Of a stretch of DNA of 5,861 bases, positions 5,851-5,861 are shown one piece after another. The stretch spans positions 1 through 5,861 of the forward strand of contig JANOAI010000589.1 of NCBI GenBank assembly GCA_031411055.1, in the 5' to 3' direction. The stretch is from JAIYDQ01 sp031411055. GTDB taxonomy: Bacteria; Planctomycetota; Planctomycetia; Pirellulales; Pirellulaceae. Below the pieces are notes generated by a model. The model saw only the letters and a program-made list of their open reading frames with translations. It had not been told where the DNA came from and made no database searches. Every line of letters starts with the position of its first letter. Position 1 is the first letter of the stretch. Made by a program: the position numbers and the translations under genes.

Positions 5851-5861
5851 TAACCATTTTC

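Noticed and set aside
5765..5857. Minus-strand 30-codon ORF upstream of the response regulator
   Set aside because: It spans the leader hairpin, lacks a clear ribosome binding site within the window, and resembles no protein family I know.

Overview
The window most likely comes from a planctomycete, probably Pirellulaceae (Rhodopirellula-like). The evidence is a tight gene pair of two families that are strongly expanded in Planctomycetota. One is a DUF1552 (HXXSHH) protein. The other is a large haem protein with the PSCyt1 / DUF1587 / DUF1595 / DUF1592 / DUF1588 / DUF1585 architecture. Base composition looks moderate by eye. Genus assignment is inference only.

All four confident genes lie on the minus strand and read from high to low coordinates. 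They are an OmpR-type response regulator (5726-5043), a two-transmembrane histidine kinase (5050-4058) overlapping it by 8 nt, a Tat-exported DUF1552 protein (3905-2688), and a Sec-exported DUF1592-family cytochrome (2664 or 2685 down to 385) that starts almost directly after the DUF1552 stop. A 152-nt gap separates the kinase from the DUF1552 gene. It holds no clear terminator but does hold a small palindrome and a purine mirror repeat. The regulator pair and the exported pair are therefore two couples that may or may not share a transcript.

The left end (1-384) has no convincing complete gene. Bases 1-39 fold into a compact four-stem, cloverleaf-like array of inverted repeats followed by a GGTACCTGACCCC box. 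This looks like one end of a dispersed REP-type or small mobile repeat cut by the window edge. Bases 142-378 are an open plus-strand frame whose end resembles the last strands of a carboxypeptidase-regulatory-like beta-sandwich domain, so it is probably a gene remnant or a small hypothetical gene. It converges on the cytochrome gene with only 6 nt between the two stops.

The right end (5727-5861) is the leader of the response regulator gene. It contains three successive hairpins; the central one has a perfect 8-bp stem.

Working model: the kinase senses an unknown envelope signal and phosphorylates the regulator. The DUF1552 and cytochrome proteins act together outside the cytoplasmic membrane in an undefined redox or degradative role. 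Nothing in the sequence proves that the regulator controls the exported pair. I see no CRISPR array, tRNA, rRNA, phage gene or complete insertion sequence.
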